Part shown: one piece after another, positions 7,145-15,054 of the stretch
Layout: the number at the start of each line of letters is the position of its first letter
Position numbering within the stretch: position 1 is the first letter of the stretch
Assembly: GCA_902796555.1 (NCBI GenBank)
Contig: CADBPR010000101.1
Span: 1-32,446 of the forward strand
Direction of reading: 5' to 3'
DNA length: 32,446 bases
From: an uncultured Bacteroidia bacterium
GTDB taxonomy: Bacteria > Bacteroidota > Bacteroidia > Bacteroidales > UBA932
Made by a program: the position numbers and the translations under genes
The notes under the pieces: generated by a model
Seen by the model: only the letters and a program-made list of their open reading frames with translations
What the model was told of the DNA's origin: nothing
Databases searched by the model: none

Positions 7145-8378
7145 TACCATGCCGAAAACAGAAGAACTCCTCCATCAGTTGGACCGCCTGCGCGATGAAA
7201 CAGGCGTCCCGCGTACCATATTCGCCGCCTGCCCGAACTCCCCGACCGTCATCCGGGCTTCCCTGCGGGCTGCCAAACGCAACAATGCCCCGATTTATTT
7301 CGCCGCGACCCTCAACCAGATTGACTGTGACGGCGGCTATACGGGCATGACCCAGGAGGATTTTGTCCGCACCGTCCGCTTCGAAACGGAGCGGGTGCAT
7401 TTCACCGGTCCCGTCATCATCGCCATCGACCACGGCGGCCCTTGGCTGAAAGACCGGCAGCGGACCGAAAAATGGTCCGTAGAAGACGCCATGAACGGGG
7501 TCAAAAAGTCTTTTGAGGCGGCCGTCCTGGCCGGTTACGACCTGATTCACGTCGACCCGACCGTGGACATCAATGTCCCGAAAGGCGAAATCATCGACAT
7601 TCACCTGGTGGCGGCGCGCACCGTGGAGTTGATTGCCCATGTGGAACGCTTCCGCAAGGCGCACGGCATCGCCCCGATTTCCTACGAAGTCGGCACCGAA
7701 GAAGTCCATGGCGGACTGGCAGATGAAAAAACATTCGATACGTTCATCCGTGTTTTAAAAAATGGGTTAATGGTTGAAGGACTCGCCGACGTGTGGCCGT
7801 GCTTCATCGTAGGAAAGGTGGGAACCGACCTGGACACCACCATTTTCGACGAAGAAGTGGCCCGTCGGCTGACGTCCAAGGTACGTCCTCTGGGGAGCTA
7901 CATCAAAGGCCACTATACCGATGATGTAGCCAATCCCGAGGCGTATCCGCGCTGCGGCATGGGCGCCGCCAACGTCGGCCCGGAATTTACAATGAGCGAA
8001 TACAGGGCCCTGTGCGAGCTGGAACAGCTCGAAAAGGAATACCACGCCCAGGGCCGTGTGGCCGTGCTTTCCCACATGCGGGACGTCCTGCTGCAGGAAG
8101 TGAACGACAGCCACCGCTGGGAGAAATGGCTGCACGAAGACGAACAGGGCAAGGCCCTGCAGGACCTGACGCCGGAGCGCCAGGACTGGATTGTGGCCAC
8201 CTGCTGCCGCTACATCTGGCAGCAGCCGCGCCCGCTGGCCGCCCGCGGCTTCCTCTACGCCAACCTGCAGCGGCTCGGCGTCGATGCGGAAGAAATCGTG
8301 CTGGGACGCATCGAACGCGATATGGACAAATATTTCCGTGCATTCAACCTCATTGGAGTCAACGATTTACTGCTATGA
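7137..8378 (+). CDS. kbaZ: KbaZ/GatZ-like tagatose-1,6-bisphosphate aldolase subunit
   Basis: This 413-residue protein matches the KbaZ/GatZ family in its characteristic GGYTGMTQEDF segment, IIAIDHGGPW, YEVGTEEVHGG and a C-terminal VGPEFTMSEY region. In enterobacteria this subunit stabilises and activates the catalytic class II aldolase KbaY/GatY, which splits tagatose-1,6-bisphosphate to dihydroxyacetone phosphate and glyceraldehyde-3-phosphate. The catalytic partner is absent from this window. KbaZ here may use a partner elsewhere, or have its own activity on tagatose phosphates. ATG 7137 overlaps the end of agaS. ATG 7149 is an alternative start and would remove only four residues. Confidence 0.85.
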   Translation: MINTMPKTEELLHQLDRLRDETGVPRTIFAACPNSPTVIRASLRAAKRNNAPIYFAATLNQIDCDGGYTGMTQEDFVRTVRFETERVHFTGPVIIAIDHGGPWLKDRQRTEKWSVEDAMNGVKKSFEAAVLAGYDLIHVDPTVDINVPKGEIIDIHLVAARTVELIAHVERFRKAHGIAPISYEVGTEEVHGGLADEKTFDTFIRVLKNGLMVEGLADVWPCFIVGKVGTDLDTTIFDEEVARRLTSKVRPLGSYIKGHYTDDVANPEAYPRCGMGAANVGPEFTMSEYRALCELEQLEKEYHAQGRVAVLSHMRDVLLQEVNDSHRWEKWLHEDEQGKALQDLTPERQDWIVATCCRYIWQQPRPLAARGFLYANLQRLGVDAEEIVLGRIERDMDKYFRAFNLIGVNDLLL

Positions 8379-8414
8379 TACAATAACACAACAAAATAAA
8401 CCAACCAACATCCG

Positions 8415-9569
8415 ATGAAAAGTACAATCCTCCGCGCTCTTGCCGGGGCAGCTATGATGCTGCTGTCGGCAGCCGCCATGCTCCCGGCTTGCAAAAGCGG
8501 GGAGAAGGGCTTGCAGTATTATACCGAAGCGCATCCCTATGAGATTGTACAGGTACAGGAGCCGCCGCAGAGCAATGCGGTCCGGAACGTCATCCTCATC
8601 ATCGGGGACGGGATGGGACTTGAGCAGGTCAGTTGTGCCTGGGTCCTCAACCGGGGAAAACTCAATTTCGACAATTTCACCGCGACCGGTCTGTCCCGTA
8701 CCTGGTGCACAGACCAGTTGATTACTGATTCCGGCGCCGGGGGAACCGCCCTGGCCGCCGGCGTCAAAACAGCGTACAGCCATGTCGGGACCAGCCCGGA
8801 CAGCACCGAACTGACCACCATCCTGGACAAAGCCCGGGCACTGGGCAAGAAAACCGGCGTTGCGGTGACCTGCCATTTTGCCGATGCCACGCCATGCGAT
8901 TTCTGCTGCCACAACGACTACCGTTATAACCAGGAAGACCTGATTGCAGACTATGTCGACTGCGGCGTAGACTACCTCAGCGGCGGCGGTCTGGACTGGT
9001 TTACCACCAAGCGCACGGACGGGCGGGATATCACGAAAGAAATGGCGGCGGCCGGCTACAACGTCGCCCTGACAGAAGAGGCCCTGATGGCGGCGGAACT
9101 TCCCGTCATCGGGATTCTGTCGCCGGACAACCTGCCGGTCGCACAGGAGCGCGGCGACCTTTTCCGCCATACCGTTTCCCGCGGCCTGGACCTGTTGTCA
9201 GCCGCCGGAGGTGAGCGGGGCTTCGTCATGATGCTGGAAGGTTCCTGCATCGACGACTGGCTGCACGGCAACCGCATCGACCTGGCGATGGGCGAGCTGT
9301 TGGACCTGGACCGGACCCTCGGCGATGTGCTCAAATGGGCCGAAGCGGACGGGCATACCCTGGTGGTCGTCACGGCCGACCATGCCACCGGCAGCCTGAC
9401 CCTGCAGGACGGTTCCCTGACGGAAGGTCGCATCGGCGTGTATTTTGCAAGTGAAAGCCACAACGGCATTGCCGTCCCGGTTTACGCATGGGGACCGGGT
9501 TCCGACGCTTTCAGGGGAATCCGTGAAAATGACGAATGGGGACGGATGATTGCTTCGTTTGTACAATAA
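8415..9569 (+). CDS. Alkaline phosphatase superfamily lipoprotein
   Basis: This 384-residue protein has a lipoprotein signal (LPAC, Cys26) and then an alkaline phosphatase fold. Visible elements are IIGDGMG (metal Asp65), TDSGAGGTALAAGVKT with Ser106 as the phosphorylated nucleophile, LEGSCIDDWLHGN (~274-286, metal Asp/His), TADHATG (~320-326) and a final SHNG His (~349). It should hydrolyse phosphomonoesters in the periplasm or at the cell surface. It lies 36 bases after kbaZ and its stop codon overlaps the transporter start, so it belongs to the agaS operon. A role in dephosphorylating phosphorylated sugars before uptake is plausible, but only the context supports that. Confidence 0.88.
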   Translation: MKSTILRALAGAAMMLLSAAAMLPACKSGEKGLQYYTEAHPYEIVQVQEPPQSNAVRNVILIIGDGMGLEQVSCAWVLNRGKLNFDNFTATGLSRTWCTDQLITDSGAGGTALAAGVKTAYSHVGTSPDSTELTTILDKARALGKKTGVAVTCHFADATPCDFCCHNDYRYNQEDLIADYVDCGVDYLSGGGLDWFTTKRTDGRDITKEMAAAGYNVALTEEALMAAELPVIGILSPDNLPVAQERGDLFRHTVSRGLDLLSAAGGERGFVMMLEGSCIDDWLHGNRIDLAMGELLDLDRTLGDVLKWAEADGHTLVVVTADHATGSLTLQDGSLTEGRIGVYFASESHNGIAVPVYAWGPGSDAFRGIRENDEWGRMIASFVQ

Positions 9570-10441
9570 TGAATATGAAAGAGAAACAGCACAACTGGCT
9601 CCTCTATGCCCTGATTACAATGGTAACCTGGGGCGTTTGGGGCGCCTTCTCCGACCAGCCGGACTATCCGGCCACCCTCACGTATGTGGTATGGGCCCTC
9701 AGTATGGTTCCCTGCGCCCTGGTGGCCCTGTGGAACATCGGTTTCAAACTGGACTTCCGCAAAAAGAGCGTCTGGCTTTCCATGGGCGTGGGCCTGCTCG
9801 GCGCCGGCGGACAGCTGGCCTTGTTCCAGGCCTTGAAATACGGGCCGGGCTACCTGGTGGTGCCGATGATTTCGGTCGCGCCGATTGTGACGGTGATTCT
9901 GTCGGCCATTTTCCTCAAAGAGCGGGTCAGCCGGCTGGGTTATGTGGGGATTTTGCTGGCGTTTGTCGCGATTGTGTGTTTCTCCCTGTCCGGCAAGACG
10001 GATGAGGCCATCAAGAGCAACCTCTGGATTGTCTTCGCTTCGGTGGTATTCATCTTCTGGGGCATCCAGGCCCTGGTGATGAAACTGGCCAACAATGCGA
10101 CGCCCGATGCAGAAAGCGTCTTTGTCTATATGGCGATTTCGGGCGTGCTGCTGATTCCCGTAGCATTGCTGATGACCGACTGGTCCGCGCCTATTAATCA
10201 TGGCTGGAACGGCCCGTGGATGACTTTCTGCGTGCAGATTCTGAACGCCATCGGCGCCTATACGCTGGTGTATGCCAACCGGTACGGGAAGGCGATGATT
10301 GTGGCGCCGCTGGCCGACGCCTGCGCCCCGGTCATCAGCTGCGTCATTTCGCTGGCGCTCTATGCCCACATGCCGTCCCCGACACAGATTGTCGGGATTG
10401 TCGCGGCCATCACCTGCGTCCTCATTTTCTCCAAAGAATAA
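9569..10441 (+). CDS. EamA/DMT-superfamily inner-membrane transporter
   Basis: This 290-residue protein has about ten hydrophobic helices in two repeats typical of EamA (DMT superfamily). The TAATG junction at 9567-9571 overlaps the phosphatase stop with an ATG, which is why I prefer start 9569. An in-frame ATG at 9536 lies inside the upstream gene. The substrate is unknown from sequence. Its place between sugar-catabolic genes makes it a good candidate for import of GalNAc, galactosamine or galactose, in a locus that has no phosphotransferase or SusC transporter. EamA proteins can also export, so direction is not certain. Confidence 0.85.
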   Translation: MNMKEKQHNWLLYALITMVTWGVWGAFSDQPDYPATLTYVVWALSMVPCALVALWNIGFKLDFRKKSVWLSMGVGLLGAGGQLALFQALKYGPGYLVVPMISVAPIVTVILSAIFLKERVSRLGYVGILLAFVAIVCFSLSGKTDEAIKSNLWIVFASVVFIFWGIQALVMKLANNATPDAESVFVYMAISGVLLIPVALLMTDWSAPINHGWNGPWMTFCVQILNAIGAYTLVYANRYGKAMIVAPLADACAPVISCVISLALYAHMPSPTQIVGIVAAITCVLIFSKE

Positions 10442-10447
10442 TCGTAT

Positions 10448-11308
10448 ATGAAGAAATTACTGCTTCTGCTGGCAGCCGCCGTGGCTGCGCTGCCGCTTTA
10501 TGCCGGTCAGGTGAAGACCGACAGTCTGTACAGCCAGGTACTGCGGACAACGGTCCGCTACAATGTCTATCTGCCGGAAGGCTATGACAGCGCGCGGCAA
10601 TACCCTGTCATCTACCTGCTCCACGGGCTCAGTGACGACTACACCGCCTGGGAGCAGCGGGGCCGGATGCAACTGGCCGCCGACGAGCTGATGCGCAGCG
10701 GCGAGGCCGTTCCCACCGTCATCATCATGCCCAACGCCGGCGGACCGGATATCCACCATACCTGGAACGGCTATTTCAACATGCCGGGATGGGCGTATGA
10801 GGATTTCTTTTTCCAGGAGCTGATGCCCGGTGTGGAAGCACGCTACCACTGCGGCGGACGCAAGGGCCTGCGGGCGGTCATGGGCTTGTCCATGGGCGGA
10901 GGCGGCAGCGTCGTCTATGCCCAGCGGCACCCCGAACTGTTTTCCAGCTGTTATGCCATGAGTGCCTGGCTGGACAACAAAGAAGATAGGGTGGGCACCG
11001 AAAATGCCGCGAAAGACTGCCTGTACCATGTCGGCCGGGCCGTACGGGAGCATTCCGCCCTGGATTTCCTGGACCAGGCTTCCGAAGAAACGCTGGCCGA
11101 ACTCCGGACCGTGGCGTGGTTTATCGACTGCGGTGACGACGATTATCTTTTCGACCTGAGCGTCGCCCTGCATCAGCGGATGCGCCGCCTGCGGGTGAAA
11201 AGCGAACTCCGGGTGCGCGACGGTGTCCACAACTGGGAGTACTGGCACCTGGGCCTGCGGCTGGCGCTGCCCTTCGCGTCCCGGAATTTCACAGGGGTCA
11301 GAAACTGA
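10448..11308 (+). CDS. Secreted alpha/beta-hydrolase esterase (putative esterase / CE1-like)
   Basis: This 286-residue protein has a Sec signal (MKKLLLLLAAAVAALPLYAG) and an alpha/beta-hydrolase domain of the 'putative esterase' type (esterase D / feruloyl esterase fold). The nucleophile elbow is GLSMGG with Ser148. An acidic residue in FIDCGDDDY (~230-232) and His261 in GVHNWEYWH complete a likely triad. YLLHGLSDD near residue 57 supplies the oxyanion region. It starts 6 bases after the transporter and is the last gene of the agaS operon. It may remove O-acetyl or other acyl groups that block glycosidases, but the substrate is not shown. Its last 11 bases overlap the end of the convergent DUF2490 gene. 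Confidence 0.85.
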   Translation: MKKLLLLLAAAVAALPLYAGQVKTDSLYSQVLRTTVRYNVYLPEGYDSARQYPVIYLLHGLSDDYTAWEQRGRMQLAADELMRSGEAVPTVIIMPNAGGPDIHHTWNGYFNMPGWAYEDFFFQELMPGVEARYHCGGRKGLRAVMGLSMGGGGSVVYAQRHPELFSSCYAMSAWLDNKEDRVGTENAAKDCLYHVGRAVREHSALDFLDQASEETLAELRTVAWFIDCGDDDYLFDLSVALHQRMRRLRVKSELRVRDGVHNWEYWHLGLRLALPFASRNFTGVRN

Positions 11309-12092
11309 ACTTATAGCCGATACACAACTGCGGGAAGAGCTTGTTGGTCAGCACCATGGACTTGAGCTCCGTCCCTTCCGAATTGGTATCAATCTCTTTG
11401 TCCATCAGATAGTCCGCCAGCAGACGGAAGTCCAGGGTGTGCTTGCGGGTCAGCTTCCATTCCAAGCCGGCGAAGCCGCGGATCCGGTTCACATACACAT
11501 CGCCGTAACCGGTGAAACTGTAGTCGCCCCAGGTGTCTGAAGCCGAGTAGTAGGTGGCGGAACAGGTAGCGCCGTTCAACAGGAGCCGGCCTTCGATACC
11601 GGCATAGGGCTCCACGTTATGGAAGCCGCCGTACTGGGCCTGGAACCGGACCTTGAGGTTCAGCGGGTTGCGCGGACTCTGGAAGGTATTGTTCTCATAA
11701 GCCTTGTGCGTGAAACGGAAAGTCTCCTTCAGGGACAGGGTCCAGTCGCCGGTCTTGAAGCGTTCGGTCAGATACAGAGACAGACGGTGCCTGTTCTGCC
11801 ATTCCTTCGCATTGGGCTTGTAATGGTTGATCAAGGAGTATTCGATGCCGCCCTTGAGGAAAGAATTGAACTTATAGCTCGTCCCCAGGGTCGTATGGAA
11901 ACGGTCGAAGGTGGTGAAATTCTCGTCCAAACGGACTTCCTCATTGAGATAGACATGCCAGCCCTTCGCGATTTTCTTGTCGAGTTCCACGGAGAAACGG
12001 CCGCCGAGTTCGGCATTGAAAGCCTCGCGCGTCTGTGCGGAAAGGGATACGGCCATCAGCAGGGCGGCCGCGGTGAAAAGTATCTTTTTCAT
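11298..12092 (-). CDS. DUF2490-type outer-membrane protein
   Basis: This 264-residue protein has a Sec signal (MKKILFTAAALLMAVSLSAQ) and a run of amphipathic strands of the DUF2490 type. Signs are WHVYLNEEVRLDENFTTFDRFHTTLGTSYKF, with many charged/aromatic alternations, and the C-terminal ...CIGYKFSF ends in Phe as in BAM-assembled barrels. Function of the family is unknown. It is the last gene of a four-gene operon with a DUF4956 membrane protein and a VTC-domain protein. It could be the outer-membrane partner of a trans-envelope process. No terminator is visible on this side, where it overlaps the esterase gene tail to tail. Confidence 0.8.
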   Translation of the reverse strand: MKKILFTAAALLMAVSLSAQTREAFNAELGGRFSVELDKKIAKGWHVYLNEEVRLDENFTTFDRFHTTLGTSYKFNSFLKGGIEYSLINHYKPNAKEWQNRHRLSLYLTERFKTGDWTLSLKETFRFTHKAYENNTFQSPRNPLNLKVRFQAQYGGFHNVEPYAGIEGRLLLNGATCSATYYSASDTWGDYSFTGYGDVYVNRIRGFAGLEWKLTRKHTLDFRLLADYLMDKEIDTNSEGTELKSMVLTNKLFPQLCIGYKFSF

Positions 12093-12101
12093 AACAACTT
12101 C

Positions 12102-12938
12102 TTATTGTTCAACATAATCCTTGGCCTTGGTCAAGGTATTGATGGTATTGCTTTCGCCTTTTTCAAGGGGATAGTGTACTTTGATGAAGGCCGCATCCCG
12201 CAGAAAGTCCACATGGCCGATTTCCACACCCTCGACCTTCACGCCGATGCGTTTCTCCAGGTCGGCAATCAGTTCGGCGCGTTTCTCGGGCACAATCAGG
12301 TCGATGCGGTCATACAGCACCAGTTTGGTGGTGGTCCGTGTCCGGTCGCTTTCCAGTACCCAGATTAAACAGACAATCAGCAGGTTGGAAAGGGCCAGGA
12401 TGGCCACGTTGCCCCACGACAAGGTATAGTGCGGATGCGCGCCCAGCGGGTCGCTCAGGTCGAACAGCGGCGCCAGGCCGTTGACGGCCGCCAGGGCGAT
12501 GATGACGAAAAGATAGGTCATCTCCCGGATGGGGACGGTCTCAGTCCGGTAGCGGATGACGCCGAAAATGGCGAACAGACCGAGGGTCAGGCCCACGCCG
12601 ACCTCCACATTGCCCATCACATAAAGCAGCAACAGCATGGCCGACGAGAAGAGCATGAAGGTAAAATAATAGTCGCGGCGGTGGCTCTTGCGATAGTAGA
12701 ACACCCCGACCAGAATCCAGCATACCAGCAAGTTGATCAGGAAACGGATGCCCAGCTCGCTCAGTTTCTGGGGCGTGGTCATCATGGCTTCGGTAATGGC
12801 GCCGACGTCGAGGTCTTCGTCGGAGAGGGGGTCATAGACGCCCATTTCCGCAGCACCGTCTTCCTGTACAAAGGTCACAAGGGTCTGCGGTGCGCCAAAC
12901 AACAGGCTGAGGCTCAGCAATAACGTGGAGAGAATCAT
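12102..12938 (-). CDS. DUF4956 inner-membrane protein
   Basis: This 278-residue protein has an N-terminal hydrophobic signal-like helix, then about four transmembrane helices (~66-85, 92-110, 113-130, 140-160) and another near 173-193. The soluble C-terminal domain is ~80 residues. The GLFAIFGVIRYRTETVPIREMTYLFV block (residues ~120-145) is typical of DUF4956. Such proteins are often found next to a VTC-domain polyphosphate polymerase, as here: its ATGA start overlaps the stop of that gene by 4 bases. A membrane partner or channel for the VTC product has been assumed by context only. Function remains unproven. Confidence 0.82.
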   Translation of the reverse strand: MILSTLLLSLSLLFGAPQTLVTFVQEDGAAEMGVYDPLSDEDLDVGAITEAMMTTPQKLSELGIRFLINLLVCWILVGVFYYRKSHRRDYYFTFMLFSSAMLLLLYVMGNVEVGVGLTLGLFAIFGVIRYRTETVPIREMTYLFVIIALAAVNGLAPLFDLSDPLGAHPHYTLSWGNVAILALSNLLIVCLIWVLESDRTRTTTKLVLYDRIDLIVPEKRAELIADLEKRIGVKVEGVEIGHVDFLRDAAFIKVHYPLEKGESNTINTLTKAKDYVEQ

Positions 12939-13729
12939 ATCAATTTCTGTTTGATGATTTTTTCGATTTTAATGACTTTCAGTTTGAAACGGTTCGACCG
13001 GGCAGCCGGGTTGGTCAGCGTCGTACCGATGCAGTATTTGCTGACCCGCAGGGGCTTGATGCGCAGGTCCAGCAGGATGTGTTTCATCTCGCTGGCCGCC
13101 CGTCCGTCCTGTTTGAGTTCGATGATGACCATGGGGCCCATGCTGCAGGTCCGGCCGGTATCATGGTTGACAAATTCCAGGGACGTGTCCAGGGTCAGGC
13201 GCTCGGTCTTGGCCGCATTCACCAGGGTAATCCGCCGGAAGCGGGTTTCCATCCGGGGCTTCAGCTGGGCGGCGGTGAAGGCGGAATGGGCGGCGAGATA
13301 GGCACAGGCATCCGGGTCGGTCCGAAAATCGGAAAACAGCTCCGGGGCCACGCTGCAGCGTTTCTTCTTGGTACGGCCGTGGTTGTTTTTCCGCTTGATT
13401 TCCAGAAAGGTATCCCCGGAATTGACATAGACCCGGGTGCGGACCTTCTGGCGGACCAGCCGGCGGGTGGCATGGTCGGTGAACATTTTCAGTCCGTCTG
13501 TGTCATAATACATCGAATTATAGGGACTGATTTTTTCGCCTTCCGTCTCCAGCGCCCGGTACCCCCGGGCCGCCGCCGCTTCCAGCACCCGTTCCAGCTG
13601 GGCTTCATCCGTGACGTACTTCGAATCAATCCGATTCATCAGTTTGATGGCGTCCATCTCGTCCAGATGTATCGTACCGATTCGCTCCCACACCGGGAAA
13701 CGGTCCACTTGTGAAGGCTTATTCAGCAT
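12935..13729 (-). CDS. VTC-domain (polyphosphate polymerase type) protein
   Basis: This 264-residue protein has no signal peptide and the triphosphate-tunnel architecture of the VTC domain. Visible elements are RIDSKYVTD (~33-41), YYDTDG, RLVRQKVRTRVY (~88-99), an LEIKRKNNHGRTKKKR basic strand (~107-122) and a late VIIELKQDG strand. In yeast Vtc4 this tunnel makes polyphosphate from ATP, and the Lys/Arg/Glu-lined strands here fit that chemistry. Whether the bacterial protein makes polyphosphate is not shown. It overlaps the upstream secreted-protein gene by 11 bases and the DUF4956 gene by 4, so the set is probably translationally coupled. Confidence 0.85.
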   Translation of the reverse strand: MLNKPSQVDRFPVWERIGTIHLDEMDAIKLMNRIDSKYVTDEAQLERVLEAAAARGYRALETEGEKISPYNSMYYDTDGLKMFTDHATRRLVRQKVRTRVYVNSGDTFLEIKRKNNHGRTKKKRCSVAPELFSDFRTDPDACAYLAAHSAFTAAQLKPRMETRFRRITLVNAAKTERLTLDTSLEFVNHDTGRTCSMGPMVIIELKQDGRAASEMKHILLDLRIKPLRVSKYCIGTTLTNPAARSNRFKLKVIKIEKIIKQKLI

Positions 13730-14138
13730 TCTGGGTCAGGTATTCGAAAACTTTGATGGTTTTCAGCCGGCCTTTGGCGTCATAGGTATAGGCCGTTTTC
13801 CGGCGGTTGAACTCGTTGTACTCGTACTTCTTGATATTCACCAGCTTGTTCCGGCCGTCATAGACGAGGGTCTTGGCGATTTTGCCGTTAGGGCCGTATT
13901 CATAGCGTTCGCGCCATTTGATGCTGCCGTCGGAATAATACTCGCTTTCCTCGAGTTTCTGCCCGTCGGCATTGTAGGTCGTGACATGGTCCAGGAACTT
14001 GGCGTTGGACTTGGCGTCCGTATTCCATTCTTTGATGACAAGGTTCTTCTTATCGATTTTCTGGTTCTGGGCACCCAGGGAAAGCCCGCCGCAAAGGGCG
14101 AGGCTGAGGGTGAGAAGGATTTTCGCGATGGTCTTCAT
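13719..14138 (-). CDS. Small secreted protein with YD/MORN-like tyrosine-glycine repeats
   Basis: This 139-residue protein has a Sec signal (MKTIAKILLTLSLALCGGLSLGAQ) and then 20-25-residue units of the kind YNADGQKLEE, YGPNGKIAKT, YDGRNKLVN and YDAKGRLKT. These resemble YD/RHS-like or MORN-like beta-hairpin repeats. It lacks a lipobox and transmembrane segments, so it should be periplasmic or secreted. It is the first gene of the VTC-DUF4956-DUF2490 operon. No function can be assigned. The repeats suggest a carbohydrate- or protein-binding surface. Confidence 0.78.
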   Translation of the reverse strand: MKTIAKILLTLSLALCGGLSLGAQNQKIDKKNLVIKEWNTDAKSNAKFLDHVTTYNADGQKLEESEYYSDGSIKWRERYEYGPNGKIAKTLVYDGRNKLVNIKKYEYNEFNRRKTAYTYDAKGRLKTIKVFEYLTQNAE

Positions 14139-14161
14139 AACACTTTGACAGCCGGTGGATT

Positions 14162-14206
14162 ATAAAAGAACCGGACAGCTGTCGCTAAGTTCGGCAAACT
14201 GTCCGG
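14162..14206 (-). terminator. Hairpin between lptB and the VTC operon
   Basis: CCGGACAG (14171-14178) and CTGTCCGG (14199-14206) form a perfect 8-base stem around a 20-base loop. On the minus strand it is followed by TTCTTTTAT. It fits a terminator for the dnaX-lptB transcript. Because only about 24 bases remain before the next minus-strand gene, it could instead lie in that operon's leader. Confidence 0.55.
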
Positions 14207-14254
14207 AAAATGCAAAATTTTTCAACAAAACCGCAGCTGCGACGGGTGAACCGT

Positions 14255-15043
14255 TTATTCCGACGGGGCCGCAGCCAGTTGCTCGCGATGCTCGCGCTGG
14301 GCCCGTTCCACGGAAACGGACCGTTTCAGCACGAAGCCGGAGCCGAGATATTTGGTACGGACATCCTCGTCGGCGGCCAGGGACTGCGGCGTACCGGTCT
14401 GGAGAATGGTGCCTTCATACAGCAGGTAGGCCCGGTCGGTGATGGCCAGGGTTTCGCCCACGTTGTGGTCGGTGATGATGACGCCGATATTCTTGTATTT
14501 CAGTTTGGCGATGATGTACTGGATGTCCTCCACGGCAATCGGGTCCACCCCGGCGAAGGGTTCGTCCAGCAGGATGAACTTCGGGTCGATGGACAGGGCG
14601 CGGGCAATTTCACAGCGGCGCCGCTCGCCGCCGGACAGCTGGATACCCAGGCTCTTGCGCACCTTGGACAGGTTGAATTCGTCAATCAGCTGCTCCAGGC
14701 GGGCCTTGCGCTCGAGTTTGGGGATACCGTGCATCTCCATGATGGACAGAATGTTGTCTTCCACCGACATCTTCCGGAAGACGGAGGCTTCCTGCGGGAG
14801 GTAGCCGACGCCTTTCTGGGCCCGTTTGAACATCGGAAGCCCGGTGATTTCCTCGTCGTCGAGGAAAATGCGGCCGGCATTCGGAACCACCTGTCCCGTA
14901 ATCATATAGAAGCTGGTGGTCTTGCCGGCGCCGTTCGGACCGAGGAAGCCGACGATTTCGCCCTGCTCCACCTCCATGGAAACACCTTTCACGACGGTGC
15001 GGACGCCGTATTTCTTCACCAGGTTCTCAGCTCTGAGTTTCAT
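14255..15043 (-). CDS. lptB: LptB, ATPase of the lipopolysaccharide export ABC transporter
   Basis: This 262-residue ABC ATPase has Walker [10 protein letters not shown] (~35-43), a Q-loop with [17 protein letters not shown], the signature [15 protein letters not shown], Walker [14 protein letters not shown] and a switch His in ITDHNVGE. The Q-loop region and [17 protein letters not shown] are diagnostic for LptB. It powers LptFG-driven extraction of LPS from the inner membrane and its passage along the LptC-A-D bridge. It follows dnaX by 11 bases on the same strand. The last ~20 residues are a charged extension that ends in APSE. Confidence 0.93.
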   Translation of the reverse strand: MKLRAENLVKKYGVRTVVKGVSMEVEQGEIVGFLGPNGAGKTTSFYMITGQVVPNAGRIFLDDEEITGLPMFKRAQKGVGYLPQEASVFRKMSVEDNILSIMEMHGIPKLERKARLEQLIDEFNLSKVRKSLGIQLSGGERRRCEIARALSIDPKFILLDEPFAGVDPIAVEDIQYIIAKLKYKNIGVIITDHNVGETLAITDRAYLLYEGTILQTGTPQSLAADEDVRTKYLGSGFVLKRSVSVERAQREHREQLAAAPSE

Positions 15044-15054
15044 GTCTGTTTCAC

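Noticed and set aside
9536-9568. Upstream ATG start for the EamA transporter
   Set aside because: It lies inside the alkaline phosphatase gene and encodes a hydrophilic, Cys-rich prefix. The TAATG junction at 9567-9571 is the normal coupled start.
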